The position numbers and the translations under genes are program-made. A stretch of DNA of 14,279 nt from assembly GCA_021777685.1 (NCBI GenBank), contig JAJYDH010000108.1, forward strand, positions 1 to 14,279, read 5' to 3'. This DNA comes from Planctomycetota bacterium (GTDB lineage Bacteria > Planctomycetota > Planctomycetia > Isosphaerales > Isosphaeraceae). This document shows, one piece after another, positions 1 to 6,631 of this stretch (positions within the stretch are counted from its first letter, which is position 1; every line of letters begins with the position of its first letter). A model generated the notes under the pieces. The model was not told the DNA's origin. It saw only the letters and a program-made list of their open reading frames with translations, and did not search any database.

Positions 1-684
1 CTGATGTACCAGATCCAGCGGTTCCACGGCTTTCTCTGGGCCTCCGGCGGCTGCTACAGCGACTTCTTGATCCACAACATCGACGAATGCTGCTGGATGA
101 AGAACGAGTGGCCGACCAAGGCCGCCGGCACCGGCGCCCGGACCTACCGCGACAACTACATCGACCAGAACTTCGACACCTACTCGGTCGAATACTCCTT
201 CGACGACGGCGCCAAGCTGATGCTCGAAGGCCGGAACATCCCCGGCTGCAAGCAGGAGTTCGCCAGCTTCGTCCAGGGGACCAAGGGCTCGGCGGTGATC
301 TCGCAGAGCGGCCACACCCCCTCCCACAGCCGGATCTTCAAGGGCCAGAAGATGACCAAGAGCGAGGTCGTCTGGGCCGGCCCGAAGGAGGAGAAGAACC
401 CCTACCAGCTCGAATGGGACGACCTGGTCGCCGCGATCCGCGAGGACAAGCCCTACAACGAGGTCAAGCGGGGCGCCGAGGCCAGCCTCGTCACCTCGAT
501 GGGCCGGATGGCCGCCCACACCGGCCAGGTCATCACCTTCGACGACATGCTCGCCTGCAACCACGAGTTCGCCCCGACCGTCGACAAGCTCGTCATCGAC
601 GGCCCCTCGCCGCTCCAGGTCGACCCCAAGTCCGGCCACTACCCCTGGCCCGAGCCGGGCATCAAGGTCGACCGGGAGTTCTGA
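1..684 (+). CDS. Gfo/Idh/MocA family oxidoreductase, C-terminal part (5' end outside window)
   Basis: The frame is open from the first base, so the gene begins upstream; the ATG at position 4 is probably internal. The visible 227 codons cover the C-terminal half: the substrate-side domain of an NAD(P)-dependent sugar or cyclitol dehydrogenase-like protein. The Rossmann domain with its nucleotide-binding motif is missing. The segment DFLIHNIDECCW carries the conserved Asp...His...Asp arrangement of this family, and its His (bases 73-75) is the likely catalytic or proton-relay residue. A stretch like EWDDLVAAIREDKPYNEVKRGAEAS is the usual C-terminal helix of the family. The tail, rich in Pro and Trp, is typical of planctomycete members. 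The specific substrate cannot be told. A strong hairpin follows 16 nt after the stop, so this gene appears to end its transcription unit. Confidence 0.85.
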   Translation: MMYQIQRFHGFLWASGGCYSDFLIHNIDECCWMKNEWPTKAAGTGARTYRDNYIDQNFDTYSVEYSFDDGAKLMLEGRNIPGCKQEFASFVQGTKGSAVISQSGHTPSHSRIFKGQKMTKSEVVWAGPKEEKNPYQLEWDDLVAAIREDKPYNEVKRGAEASLVTSMGRMAAHTGQVITFDDMLACNHEFAPTVDKLVIDGPSPLQVDPKSGHYPWPEPGIKVDREF

Positions 685-700
685 GCGAGATCGGATCGGG

Positions 701-731
701 ACGGCCCCGGCGGATCGTCCGCCGGGGCCGT
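701..731 (+). terminator. GC-rich terminator hairpin after the oxidoreductase
   Basis: A perfect 14-bp stem (ACGGCCCCGGCGGA at 701-714, pairing with 718-731) closes a TCG loop 16 nt after the stop codon. No long T-run follows, only TCTCC, so termination would rest on stem strength, as is common in very GC-rich genomes. Confidence 0.75.
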
Positions 732-941
732 CTCCTGCGCCGGATGGTGATATTCCGCTCGTCGGACCGCGGGGTGCCGGGGGTCGGGTTGCTCCGGCCG
801 TTCGCCGGGCGGCCCGGGGCCCCGGTCGATCCCGGCCGCTCGGCGACGACGGCCGGGCGGATGCCGGCGGCCTCTCGGTGCTCGCGGAGGGCTCCCATGA
901 GCCGCGCGGGGGTGGGGGTCGGGGCGAGTTTGCGTCCCCAG

Positions 942-947
942 TATAAT
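942..947 (+). promoter_or_regulatory. Candidate -10 box (TATAAT) for the inositol monophosphatase-family gene
   Basis: A perfect TATAAT stands in otherwise very GC-rich sequence about 70 bases before the chosen start codon. No convincing -35 hexamer lies 16-18 bp upstream; TTGCGT at 930-935 is far too close. Transcription would begin near 954, leaving a leader of about 65 nt. The call rests on the -10 match and its position only. Confidence 0.45.
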
Positions 948-1003
948 GCGCCGGACGCCCGATGCCTTCGGGCCCGCGACCGGAAGCCCGTCCCGACCCG
1001 ACG

Positions 1004-1009
1004 AAGGAG
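1004..1009 (+). promoter_or_regulatory. Shine-Dalgarno site deciding the phosphatase start
   Basis: AAGGAG lies 9 nt before the ATG at 1019. The earlier in-frame ATG at 962 has no such site and would add 19 residues rich in Pro and Arg that do not look like the family's N-terminus. Confidence 0.75.
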
Positions 1010-1018
1010 ACGACACGG

Positions 1019-1806
1019 ATGCCGACGCCCGAGCAGACCATCGCCGAGGAGGCGGCCCGAGCCGGCGGCGCCATCGCCGCCCGATACTTCCGCGACGGCG
1101 TGACCATGCGCAACAAGGACGTCGCCAACCTCGTCTCCGACGCCGACGTCGAGGCCGAGCACGCCATCGCCGCCGTCATCAAGCGGGCCTTCCCCTCGCA
1201 CGCGATCCTCGGCGAGGAGGCCCATCAGGGGGACGCCACCGCCGAGCACCTCTGGGTCGTCGACCCGATCGACGGCACGAACAACTTCGCCCACAAGATC
1301 CCCCACTTCGCCGTCTCGGTCGCCTATTACCACGCCGGCGAGGCCCAGTGCGGCGTCGTCTTCAACCCGGTCCGCGAGGAGTGGCACACCGCCGCGAAGG
1401 GGCAGGGGGCCTTCCACGACGGCCGGCAGGTCTCCGTCGACGAGGCCACCCGGCTCGACGAGGTCCTCGTCGGCGTCGGGTTCTACTACGACCGGGGGGC
1501 GATGATGGAGACGACCCTGGAGGCCGTCGGCGACCTCAAGCGCCGTCAGATCCACGGCATCCGCCGGTTCGGCACCGCCTCGCTCGACCTCTGCATGGTC
1601 GGCCTCGGCCGGTTCGGGGCCTATTTCGAGTACGAGCTTTCCCCCTGGGACTTCGCCGCAGGCCGGCTGTTCGTCGAGGAGGCCGGCGGACGAGTCACCG
1701 ACGCCCGAGGCGGGCCGCTCCCGCTGGGCAAGTCGAGCATCCTCGCCTCCAACGGGGCCCTCCACGACGCGATGCTCGAGATCGTCCGCGCCCGACACCC
1801 AGGATG

Positions 1807-1807
<1 letters not shown>
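1019..1807 (+). CDS. Inositol monophosphatase-family phosphatase
   Basis: This is a 262-residue Mg-dependent sugar-phosphate phosphatase of the IMPase/FBPase/CysQ superfamily, a normal length for the family. The metal-binding signatures are all present: GEE at residues 65-67, DPIDGTNNF at 82-90 (motif A) and WDFAAG...EEAGG starting at Trp210 (motif B, with Asp211). These residues coordinate the Mg ions that activate water for phosphate-ester hydrolysis. The protein has no signal peptide and should be cytosolic. Members act on myo-inositol phosphates, histidinol phosphate, PAP or fructose-1,6-bisphosphate, and the motifs do not separate these; a histidinol-phosphatase role is a live alternative. 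The gene appears to be transcribed alone from its own promoter. Its stop codon touches the first unit of the heptamer array, and it faces the hydroxyproline operon tail to tail. Confidence 0.92.
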
Positions 1808-1885
<78 letters not shown>

Positions 1886-1925
1886 GAAAGCCTGATTCAC
1901 CATCGCAGGACGGGTGGCATGACGA

Positions 1926-3233
1926 TCACATTTCTTCTCCGGCTGACCGCTGACCGCTGACCGCTGAAAGCTCCGACCCCAGGCACGCGACACCGACCGG
2001 AAAGAGCGGCGGGCGGATGGACCCTCGGGGCCAACCATAGAGGAACCCGGCGGCCGCGCCGCAGATCCGGCCCTGACAGGGGCCCATCCCGCAACGGGTC
2101 TGGAGCTTGGCGTCGACCCACGAGGTCCGGCCGGCCAGGGCGCCGGCCGTGACGTCCTCGCACCGGCAGACGATCGTGTCGGGACGGGCCAGGTACTTCA
2201 ATTCGTCGCGGAGGGCGAACGTCCGCCCGAGCGACCGGGCGAACCGCCCGGCGCGGTCGCGGGCCCGGAACAGCGACCGGGCCTCGTCGCCCTTCCCGGC
2301 CGCGGCGAGCCCGGCGACCTGCCCTTCGAGCAGGGCCGCTTCCAGCCCGCCGATCCCGGCCGATTCCCCCGCGCAGTAGACCTCCGGCACGGTCGTCCGC
2401 TCCCAATCGTCCACGACCGAGGCGCCGTCCCGGGTCTCACAGCCGAGGATCGTCGGCAATTCCAGGTTCGGGACCAGGCCGAAGCCGCAGGCCAGGTAGT
2501 CGCAGTTGACCGACCAGGTCGACCGGCCGTCGGTGAGCCGGACCGAGCGGACCGTGTCGTCTCCCAGGGCCTCGACCGGCCAGCAGCCGGCCCGATAGGG
2601 GACGCCGCCGAGGTCGAGCCGCAGGCGGAGGGCCTGGCGGAGCCGGGCCGGCTCGGACCAGAGCCCCAGGCCGAACCGGACGAGCCGGCCCATCGGGGCC
2701 TGCTCGGCGATCGCGCGGACGACGGCCCCTTTCTTCTTGAGCAACGCCCCGACCGCCAGCAAGAGCGGCCCCGAGCCGGCCACAACCACCGACTTCCCCT
2801 CGATCGGCAGGCCCGACTTCACCAGAGCCTGGAGCCCGCCCGCCCCCACGACGTTCGGCAAAGTCCAGCCCGGGAACGGCAAGAACAGCTCGCGGGCGCC
2901 GGTCGCCAGGACCAGCGCCCGGTAGCGCAACTCGACCGCCCGCCCGCCCGACTCGGCGAGCAGGGCGTTCGGCCCCGCCGGTCCGACGACCCTCGTGCCC
3001 GGTAGGGCCTCGAAATCGGCCTCGCGGACCTTCCGGAACCAGGAGGCGGCCTCGGGGTTGCCCGGCTTCGGACGCTCCCCTCGCCAGATCTGCCCGCCGA
3101 GGTCGGGGTTGTCGTCGACCAGGCCGACCTTCCGGCCCTCGCCCGAGGCGCGGACCGTCGCCGCCAGCCCCGCCGGCCCGGCCCCGACGACCAGGACGTC
3201 GAACGATCGGCTCCCCTCCGGCTCAAACGGCAT
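1926..3233 (-). CDS. FAD/NAD(P)-binding oxidoreductase with BFD-like Fe-S domain; putative D-hydroxyproline dehydrogenase alpha subunit
   Basis: This 435-residue flavoprotein begins with a dinucleotide-binding motif (VVGAGPAGLAA, residues 15-25) and has a second one at VVVAGSGPLLLAVG (149-162), as in two-Rossmann pyridine-nucleotide-disulfide-type reductases. The C-terminal third carries a BFD-like cysteine cluster: C356-R-C358, then C381-GMGP-C386 and C391. The architecture matches the alpha subunits of heteromeric amine and amino-acid dehydrogenases (HcnB/SoxA/octopine-oxidase-like), including the alpha subunit of Pseudomonas D-hydroxyproline dehydrogenase. It would pass electrons from the DAAO-like subunit through the [2Fe-2S] protein to an acceptor. 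Its ATG lies inside the end of the [2Fe-2S] gene (11-nt overlap), indicating coupled translation. The last 16 or so residues, containing SELSAVSGQRSA, are encoded by the inverted heptamer repeat and are not part of the fold. The subunit role is inferred from the neighbours. Confidence 0.85.
   Translation of the reverse strand: MPFEPEGSRSFDVLVVGAGPAGLAATVRASGEGRKVGLVDDNPDLGGQIWRGERPKPGNPEAASWFRKVREADFEALPGTRVVGPAGPNALLAESGGRAVELRYRALVLATGARELFLPFPGWTLPNVVGAGGLQALVKSGLPIEGKSVVVAGSGPLLLAVGALLKKKGAVVRAIAEQAPMGRLVRFGLGLWSEPARLRQALRLRLDLGGVPYRAGCWPVEALGDDTVRSVRLTDGRSTWSVNCDYLACGFGLVPNLELPTILGCETRDGASVVDDWERTTVPEVYCAGESAGIGGLEAALLEGQVAGLAAAGKGDEARSLFRARDRAGRFARSLGRTFALRDELKYLARPDTIVCRCEDVTAGALAGRTSWVDAKLQTRCGMGPCQGRICGAAAGFLYGWPRGSIRPPLFPVGVACLGSELSAVSGQRSAGEEM
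1943..1972 (-). repeat. Inverted copy of the heptamer array, right arm
   Basis: Three exact CCGCTGA units (1947-1967), flanked by a partial unit and one degenerate unit (GCTGAAA), form the reverse complement of the array at 1807-1885. About 25 nt could pair with the left arm across a spacer of roughly 57 nt. The arm lies inside the last codons of the minus-strand FAD oxidoreductase gene. Sitting between convergent genes, the pair could act as a two-way terminator. Confidence 0.93.
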
Positions 3234-3477
3234 CGGTCCGGACCTCCATCCCGGCCCGGCAGGGGAGCTGGCAACTGATCCGTTGGGGGAGGCCGTCGAC
3301 GGTCAACCGGCACTCGAAGCAGATCCCCATCCCGCAGAGCGGGCCCCGGAGCCGGCCCGTCACCGACCGCCGGAAGCCGGGCCCCCGGGCGATCAGGACC
3401 GCAACGGCGACCGAGGTCCCCGGCGGGACTCGGACGGGATGGCCGTCGATGGTCAGGGAGATGGTGTCGTCGGGCAT
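3223..3477 (-). CDS. Small (2Fe-2S)-binding protein; putative D-hydroxyproline dehydrogenase gamma subunit
   Basis: This 84-residue protein is a minimal plant-type ferredoxin fold. Four cysteines fit C-x4-C-x2-C-x12-C (C48, C53, C56, C69), in the segment PLCGMGICFECRLTV followed by ISCQLPC. The early part (ISLTIDGHPVRVPPGTSVAVAVL) is the expected beta-grasp hairpin and helix. Small proteins of this kind are the Fe-S subunits of HcnA-like and D-hydroxyproline dehydrogenase complexes, relaying electrons between two flavin subunits. It sits exactly between the genes for the two FAD subunits and overlaps the alpha gene by 11 nt. No strong Shine-Dalgarno site precedes its ATG. A 68-nt gap with a 14-bp repeat separates it from the beta gene. 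The Fe-S assignment is firm; the complex is inferred from the cluster. Confidence 0.88.
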   Translation of the reverse strand: MPDDTISLTIDGHPVRVPPGTSVAVAVLIARGPGFRRSVTGRLRGPLCGMGICFECRLTVDGLPQRISCQLPCRAGMEVRTDAV

Positions 3478-3501
3478 CGGGCGGCGAATCCGGATGAAGA
3501 G

Positions 3502-3529
3502 GATCTCAAATTTGAGATCTCAGATTTGA
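3502..3529. repeat. Two copies of a 14-bp AT-rich palindromic unit
   Basis: GATCTCAAATTTGA (3502-3515) is followed directly by GATCTCAGATTTGA (3516-3529), with one mismatch between copies. The first contains the perfect palindrome TCAAATTTGA. The pair stands out as AT-rich in a very GC-rich region and fills most of the 68-nt gap between the beta and gamma subunit genes. A degenerate continuation (GATCCGAGATCA) reaches the stop codon of the beta gene. Confidence 0.85.
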
Positions 3530-3545
3530 ATTCAACGATCCGAGA

Positions 3546-4670
3546 TCAATGATGGACCCTCGCCGATTCCAGGAACCGCGAAGGCGAGTACGGCGAGGCC
3601 GGAATCCTCGGCTCCCGGCCGAGGATCAGGTCGGCGACCAGCTCGGCGGTCCCGAGCGAGGTGGTGATCCCCAGCCCTTCGTGCCCGGCGGCCAGGTAGA
3701 GCCTCGGCTCCTCGGGGTGGGGGCCGATGATCGGCAGCGAGTCGGGCGTCGCGGCCCGGAACCCGGTCCACGCGCGGAGGGCCGAGAGCCTGGCCAGGCC
3801 CGGCATGTAAAGGAGGGCCCGGTCGACCATCCGGCGGACCATCGCCGGCTCGACCGTCGGGTCTTCGACGTCGAATTGCCGGGACGAGCCGATCAGGAGC
3901 TGGCCGGTCGCCCGGGGCTGGACGTTGAAGGCGACGGAGGAGGCGTCGGACCCGTGGGCGCTCTTGAGATAGCCCAATTCCAAAAGCTGGTGCGTGACGA
4001 ACCCGGGATGGCGGTCGGTGATGACCAGGTGCCCCTTCCTCGGGCGGATCGCCAGGCCGGGCGTGAGCCGGGCCGCCATTGCGCCCGAGGCGTTGACGAC
4101 GAGGTCGGCCCCGACCTCCGAGCCGTCGACCAGACGGACCCAACCGCCGCCGAGGGCGACGACCGGGGCGTCGAGCCGGGCCTTTGCGCCGAGTCTGACG
4201 GCCTGCTCGATCAGCCAGGCCGCCGCGACCGGCGGGTAGACGACCGAGTCGCCGGGGACCCGGAGGCCGCCGGGCAGGCCGGGGCGGAGGTTGGGTTCGA
4301 GTTGCGCGAGCTTCCGGCCGTCCAGGGCCTCGGCCTCGACCCCCCGGTCGGCGTAGAACCGGGCCTTCTTGTCGACCTCGGCCATCTCCTCGTCGTCGGA
4401 CGCGACCCAGATGGTCCCGCAGCGGGCGGGCTCGACCCCTTTCGGCAGTTCCGAGACCAGTCCGTCCCAGAGGGCCTGCGAGTACCGGCAGAGGGCGAAC
4501 TGGGCCTCGGAGTCGTCCATCGCGACGACGTGCCCCATGCCGGCGGCGGTCGCGCCGGAGCCGATCGGCCGGTCGTCGAGGACGACGACCTCGAACCCCT
4601 CGCGGGCGAGCGCCCGGGCGCAGGCGGCGCCGACGATCCCGGCCCCGACGATCGCGACCTTGCCGCTCAT
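3546..4670 (-). CDS. DAAO-like FAD-dependent oxidoreductase; putative D-hydroxyproline dehydrogenase beta (catalytic) subunit
   Basis: This 374-residue protein belongs to the D-amino-acid oxidase / glycine oxidase / sarcosine oxidase beta family. It opens with the FAD motif VAIVGAGIVGAACA (GxGxxG at residues 9-14), has an acidic residue after the second strand (VVVLDDR) for the FAD ribose, then GSGATAAG (37-44). It ends with RAWTGFRAATPDSLPIIGP and LAAGHEGLGITTS (G329-G334 region), which bind the flavin in this family. The expected reaction is oxidation of cis-4-hydroxy-D-proline to 1-pyrroline-4-hydroxy-2-carboxylate. Its ATG overlaps the stop of the epimerase gene as ATGA, so the product of the upstream enzyme is this enzyme's substrate in a coupled pair. 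It is cytosolic or at the inner face of the membrane; there is no signal peptide. D-proline or another D-amino acid is an alternative substrate. Confidence 0.88.
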   Translation of the reverse strand: MSGKVAIVGAGIVGAACARALAREGFEVVVLDDRPIGSGATAAGMGHVVAMDDSEAQFALCRYSQALWDGLVSELPKGVEPARCGTIWVASDDEEMAEVDKKARFYADRGVEAEALDGRKLAQLEPNLRPGLPGGLRVPGDSVVYPPVAAAWLIEQAVRLGAKARLDAPVVALGGGWVRLVDGSEVGADLVVNASGAMAARLTPGLAIRPRKGHLVITDRHPGFVTHQLLELGYLKSAHGSDASSVAFNVQPRATGQLLIGSSRQFDVEDPTVEPAMVRRMVDRALLYMPGLARLSALRAWTGFRAATPDSLPIIGPHPEEPRLYLAAGHEGLGITTSLGTAELVADLILGREPRIPASPYSPSRFLESARVHH

Positions 4671-5629
4671 CCTCGGATGCCCATCCGGAACGGGTCGCCT
4701 TCCTGGAGGATCAGGGTCGCCTCGGCGTTGACGAAGGCCGAGCCCTTGATGTGGGGGATGGTCCAGCTCCCCTCGTAGGTCACGGACCCCTCGAAGACGC
4801 TGCCGATGAGGCTCTCCTGCCGCCAGACCTGGCCTTCCTGGAGCTTGCCGTCGGCGGCCAGGCAGGCGAGCTTGGCGCTGGTGCCGGTCCCGCAGGGGGA
4901 TCGGTCGTACGCCTTGCCGGGGCAGAGGACGAAGTTCTTGCTGTCGGCGACCTTCGAGGGTCCGAACAGCTCGATGTGGTCGATCTCGCCGCCGTTCTCG
5001 CCGGTGATGCCCTGGCGTTCGAGACCCTGGCGGACCTTCACCGTGAAGTCGGTCAGGCGTTCTAGGTTAGACAGTGCGATCTCAAGGATATCGGGATATT
5101 TGACCAGGAAGAACCAGTTGCCGCCCCACGCGATGTCCCCCTTGACCTGATACGGGCCGATCCCTTCGACGTCGACCGCGACGTCCTTGGCGTACCGGTA
5201 GCTCGGGACGTTCTTGATCGTCACCTCGTTGGGACCGTGCAGGGTCGCCTCGACGACGCCGACCGGCGTCTCGACCCGGTGCGTGCCGACGTCGACCCGG
5301 CCGAGGTGGGCCAGGGTGACGAGCAGGCCGATGGTCCCGTGGCCGCACATGTTGAGCACGCCCACGTTGTTGAAGAAGATCACGCCGGCGGAGCAACTCG
5401 GGTCGGTCGGCTCGCAGAGCAGGGCCCCGACCATCGCGTCGGAGCCCCTCGGCTCGTTGCAGACGGCCGAGCGGAAGTCGTCGTAGTGGTCGCGGAAGAT
5501 CGCCCGACGCGAGGCCAGGTCGCCCCGGCCCAGGTCCGGCCCGCCCGAGACGACCACGCGGGTCGGCTCCCCCCCGGTGTGGGAGTCGACGACCTGGACC
5601 CTCGTGCCGTTGAATTGCGGGTAGTCCAT
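4667..5629 (-). CDS. lhpA: 4-hydroxyproline epimerase (proline racemase family)
   Basis: This 320-residue protein converts trans-4-hydroxy-L-proline to cis-4-hydroxy-D-proline, the first step of hydroxyproline degradation, without a cofactor. Both catalytic cysteines are present: C95 in NMCGHGTIG and C246 in DRSPCGTGTSAK. Having both fits an epimerase or racemase and argues against trans-3-hydroxyproline dehydratase, where the second is replaced by Thr. The N-terminus VVDSHTGGEPTRVV is characteristic of the hydroxyproline-acting branch. The ATG at 5627-5629 was chosen over longer in-frame options because homology begins there and because it overlaps the deaminase stop by one base (TGATG), giving tight coupling. 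The extra upstream codons are Arg/Pro-rich and belong to another frame of the deaminase gene. The symbol follows the Pseudomonas naming. Proline racemase is the main alternative, made less likely by the neighbours. Confidence 0.9.
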   Translation of the reverse strand: MDYPQFNGTRVQVVDSHTGGEPTRVVVSGGPDLGRGDLASRRAIFRDHYDDFRSAVCNEPRGSDAMVGALLCEPTDPSCSAGVIFFNNVGVLNMCGHGTIGLLVTLAHLGRVDVGTHRVETPVGVVEATLHGPNEVTIKNVPSYRYAKDVAVDVEGIGPYQVKGDIAWGGNWFFLVKYPDILEIALSNLERLTDFTVKVRQGLERQGITGENGGEIDHIELFGPSKVADSKNFVLCPGKAYDRSPCGTGTSAKLACLAADGKLQEGQVWRQESLIGSVFEGSVTYEGSWTIPHIKGSAFVNAEATLILQEGDPFRMGIRG

Positions 5630-6543
5630 CAGGGCGCGCTCGACATCTCGACCTTCGGCCGGCTCGCGATCGCCTTGCGGATCACCCCGAGGATCTGCTC
5701 GCGCTCGGCCCCTTCCAGCGTCAGGCGGGGCGCCCGGACGGTCTCGGTGCCGTAGCCGCACTCGGCGTTGGCGAGCTTGATGTACTGGACGAGCTTGGGG
5801 TGGGTGTCGAGGTGGAGCAGGGGGGTGTACCAGCGGTAGACCTCGCGGGCCTCCTCGAACCGGCCGGCGGCGGCCAGGTCCCAGAGCAGCCGGTTCTCGC
5901 GAGGGAAGGCGTTGACCAGGCCGGAGACCCAGCCGGTCGCGCCCAGGATGATGCTCTCCAGGACCAGGTCGTCGACGCCGCAGAACAACAGGTAGCGGTC
6001 GCCCACGGCGTTCCGGAGGTCGGTGATCCGCCGGGGGTCCTCGGAGGATTCCTTGATCGCCACCAGGGTCGGCTCGTCGGCCAGTTCGACGAACGCCTCG
6101 GGCTTGAGGTCGACGCTGTACGAGACCGGGTTGTTGTAGACCATGATCGGCAGTTCGGTGGCCTTGGCGACGGCCCGGAAGTGGGCGATCGTCTCGCGGG
6201 TGTCCGACTTGTAGACCATCCCCGGCAGGACCATCAGGCCGTCGACGCCCGCCCGGAGCGCATCGGCGGCGAACCGGCAGGCCAGGGCGGTGGTGTACTC
6301 GGCCACGCCCGACAGGACGGGGACCCGCCCGGCGACGTGGTCGACGGCCGCCTTGAGGAGTTCGCGCTTCTCGACCGCCTCCAGCGAGCAGTTCTCGCCG
6401 ACGGTCCCGAGCATGATCAGGCCGTCGATGCCGGCCTCGATCATCGCGTCGAGGTGCGCCAGGGTCGCGGGGATGTCGATCGACTGGTCGGCCCGGAACT
6501 GGGTGGTGGCCGCCGGGAACACGCCTTGCCAGGTCACGCTCAT
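5629..6543 (-). CDS. Dihydrodipicolinate synthase/NAL-family protein; putative 1-pyrroline-4-hydroxy-2-carboxylate deaminase
   Basis: This 304-residue (beta/alpha)8 aldolase-superfamily protein forms a Schiff base through K164 (VAIKESSEDPRR) with Y136 (MVYNNP) as the acid/base partner. The GTVGEN loop (residues 46-51) replaces the usual GTTGE. The Tyr pair of true DapA proteins (TPYY) is replaced by LPGMVY (residues 106-111), so a lysine-synthesis role is unlikely. As first gene of a hydroxyproline cluster it most likely carries out hydrolytic deamination of 1-pyrroline-4-hydroxy-2-carboxylate to alpha-ketoglutarate semialdehyde, as the LhpC-type enzymes do. The ATG at 6541-6543 follows a good ribosome-binding site. 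Its stop overlaps the epimerase start. An 88-nt gap separates it from the metallopeptidase gene upstream. N-acetylneuraminate lyase-like or 2-keto-3-deoxy-sugar activity is possible, but does not fit the context. Confidence 0.85.
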   Translation of the reverse strand: MSVTWQGVFPAATTQFRADQSIDIPATLAHLDAMIEAGIDGLIMLGTVGENCSLEAVEKRELLKAAVDHVAGRVPVLSGVAEYTTALACRFAADALRAGVDGLMVLPGMVYKSDTRETIAHFRAVAKATELPIMVYNNPVSYSVDLKPEAFVELADEPTLVAIKESSEDPRRITDLRNAVGDRYLLFCGVDDLVLESIILGATGWVSGLVNAFPRENRLLWDLAAAGRFEEAREVYRWYTPLLHLDTHPKLVQYIKLANAECGYGTETVRAPRLTLEGAEREQILGVIRKAIASRPKVEMSSAP

Positions 6544-6552
6544 GGATTCAAT

Positions 6553-6558
6553 TTCCTT
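6553..6558 (-). promoter_or_regulatory. Shine-Dalgarno site of the hydroxyproline operon's first gene
   Basis: On the minus strand AAGGAA lies about 9 nt before the ATG of the DHDPS-family gene. It is the only clear ribosome-binding site in the cluster; the downstream genes rely on overlaps. Confidence 0.6.
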
Positions 6559-6631
6559 GTGGGCTCTCGGGACCGTCCGAGGATAGCAGGACGATCGGCG
6601 CGAATGCCAGCCCGGCTCGGCCGGCCTTGGC

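Larger units (their letters stand above)
685..1018. other. Intergenic stretch between the oxidoreductase and the phosphatase gene
   Basis: These 334 bases hold the terminator hairpin at 701-731, a promoter-like TATAAT at 942-947 and the Shine-Dalgarno site at 1004-1009. Between about 732 and 930 I see only GC-rich sequence with short G and C runs. The open frames there on both strands are the usual by-product of high GC and show no recognisable protein. Confidence 0.6.

Noticed and set aside
930..935. TTGCGT as a -35 box for the TATAAT at 942
   Set aside because: The spacer is only 6 bp, where about 17 is needed.
962..1018. Longer N-terminus of the phosphatase from the ATG at 962
   Set aside because: No ribosome-binding site; the added residues are Pro/Arg-rich. 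AAGGAG 9 nt before 1019 decides the start.
662..1798. Minus-strand frame of 378 codons across the phosphatase gene
   Set aside because: It lies opposite a gene with complete IMPase motifs and has no recognisable motif of its own.
5630..5761. Longer N-terminus of the epimerase (44 extra residues)
   Set aside because: The added part overlaps the deaminase gene and is Arg/Pro/Gly-rich. Family homology begins at MDYPQFNG, and the overlap with the deaminase stop supports that start.
5629..6543. Lysine-pathway dihydrodipicolinate synthase (DapA)
   Set aside because: The TPYY and GTTGE motifs are altered and the gene is coupled to a hydroxyproline epimerase, so the deaminase reading fits better.
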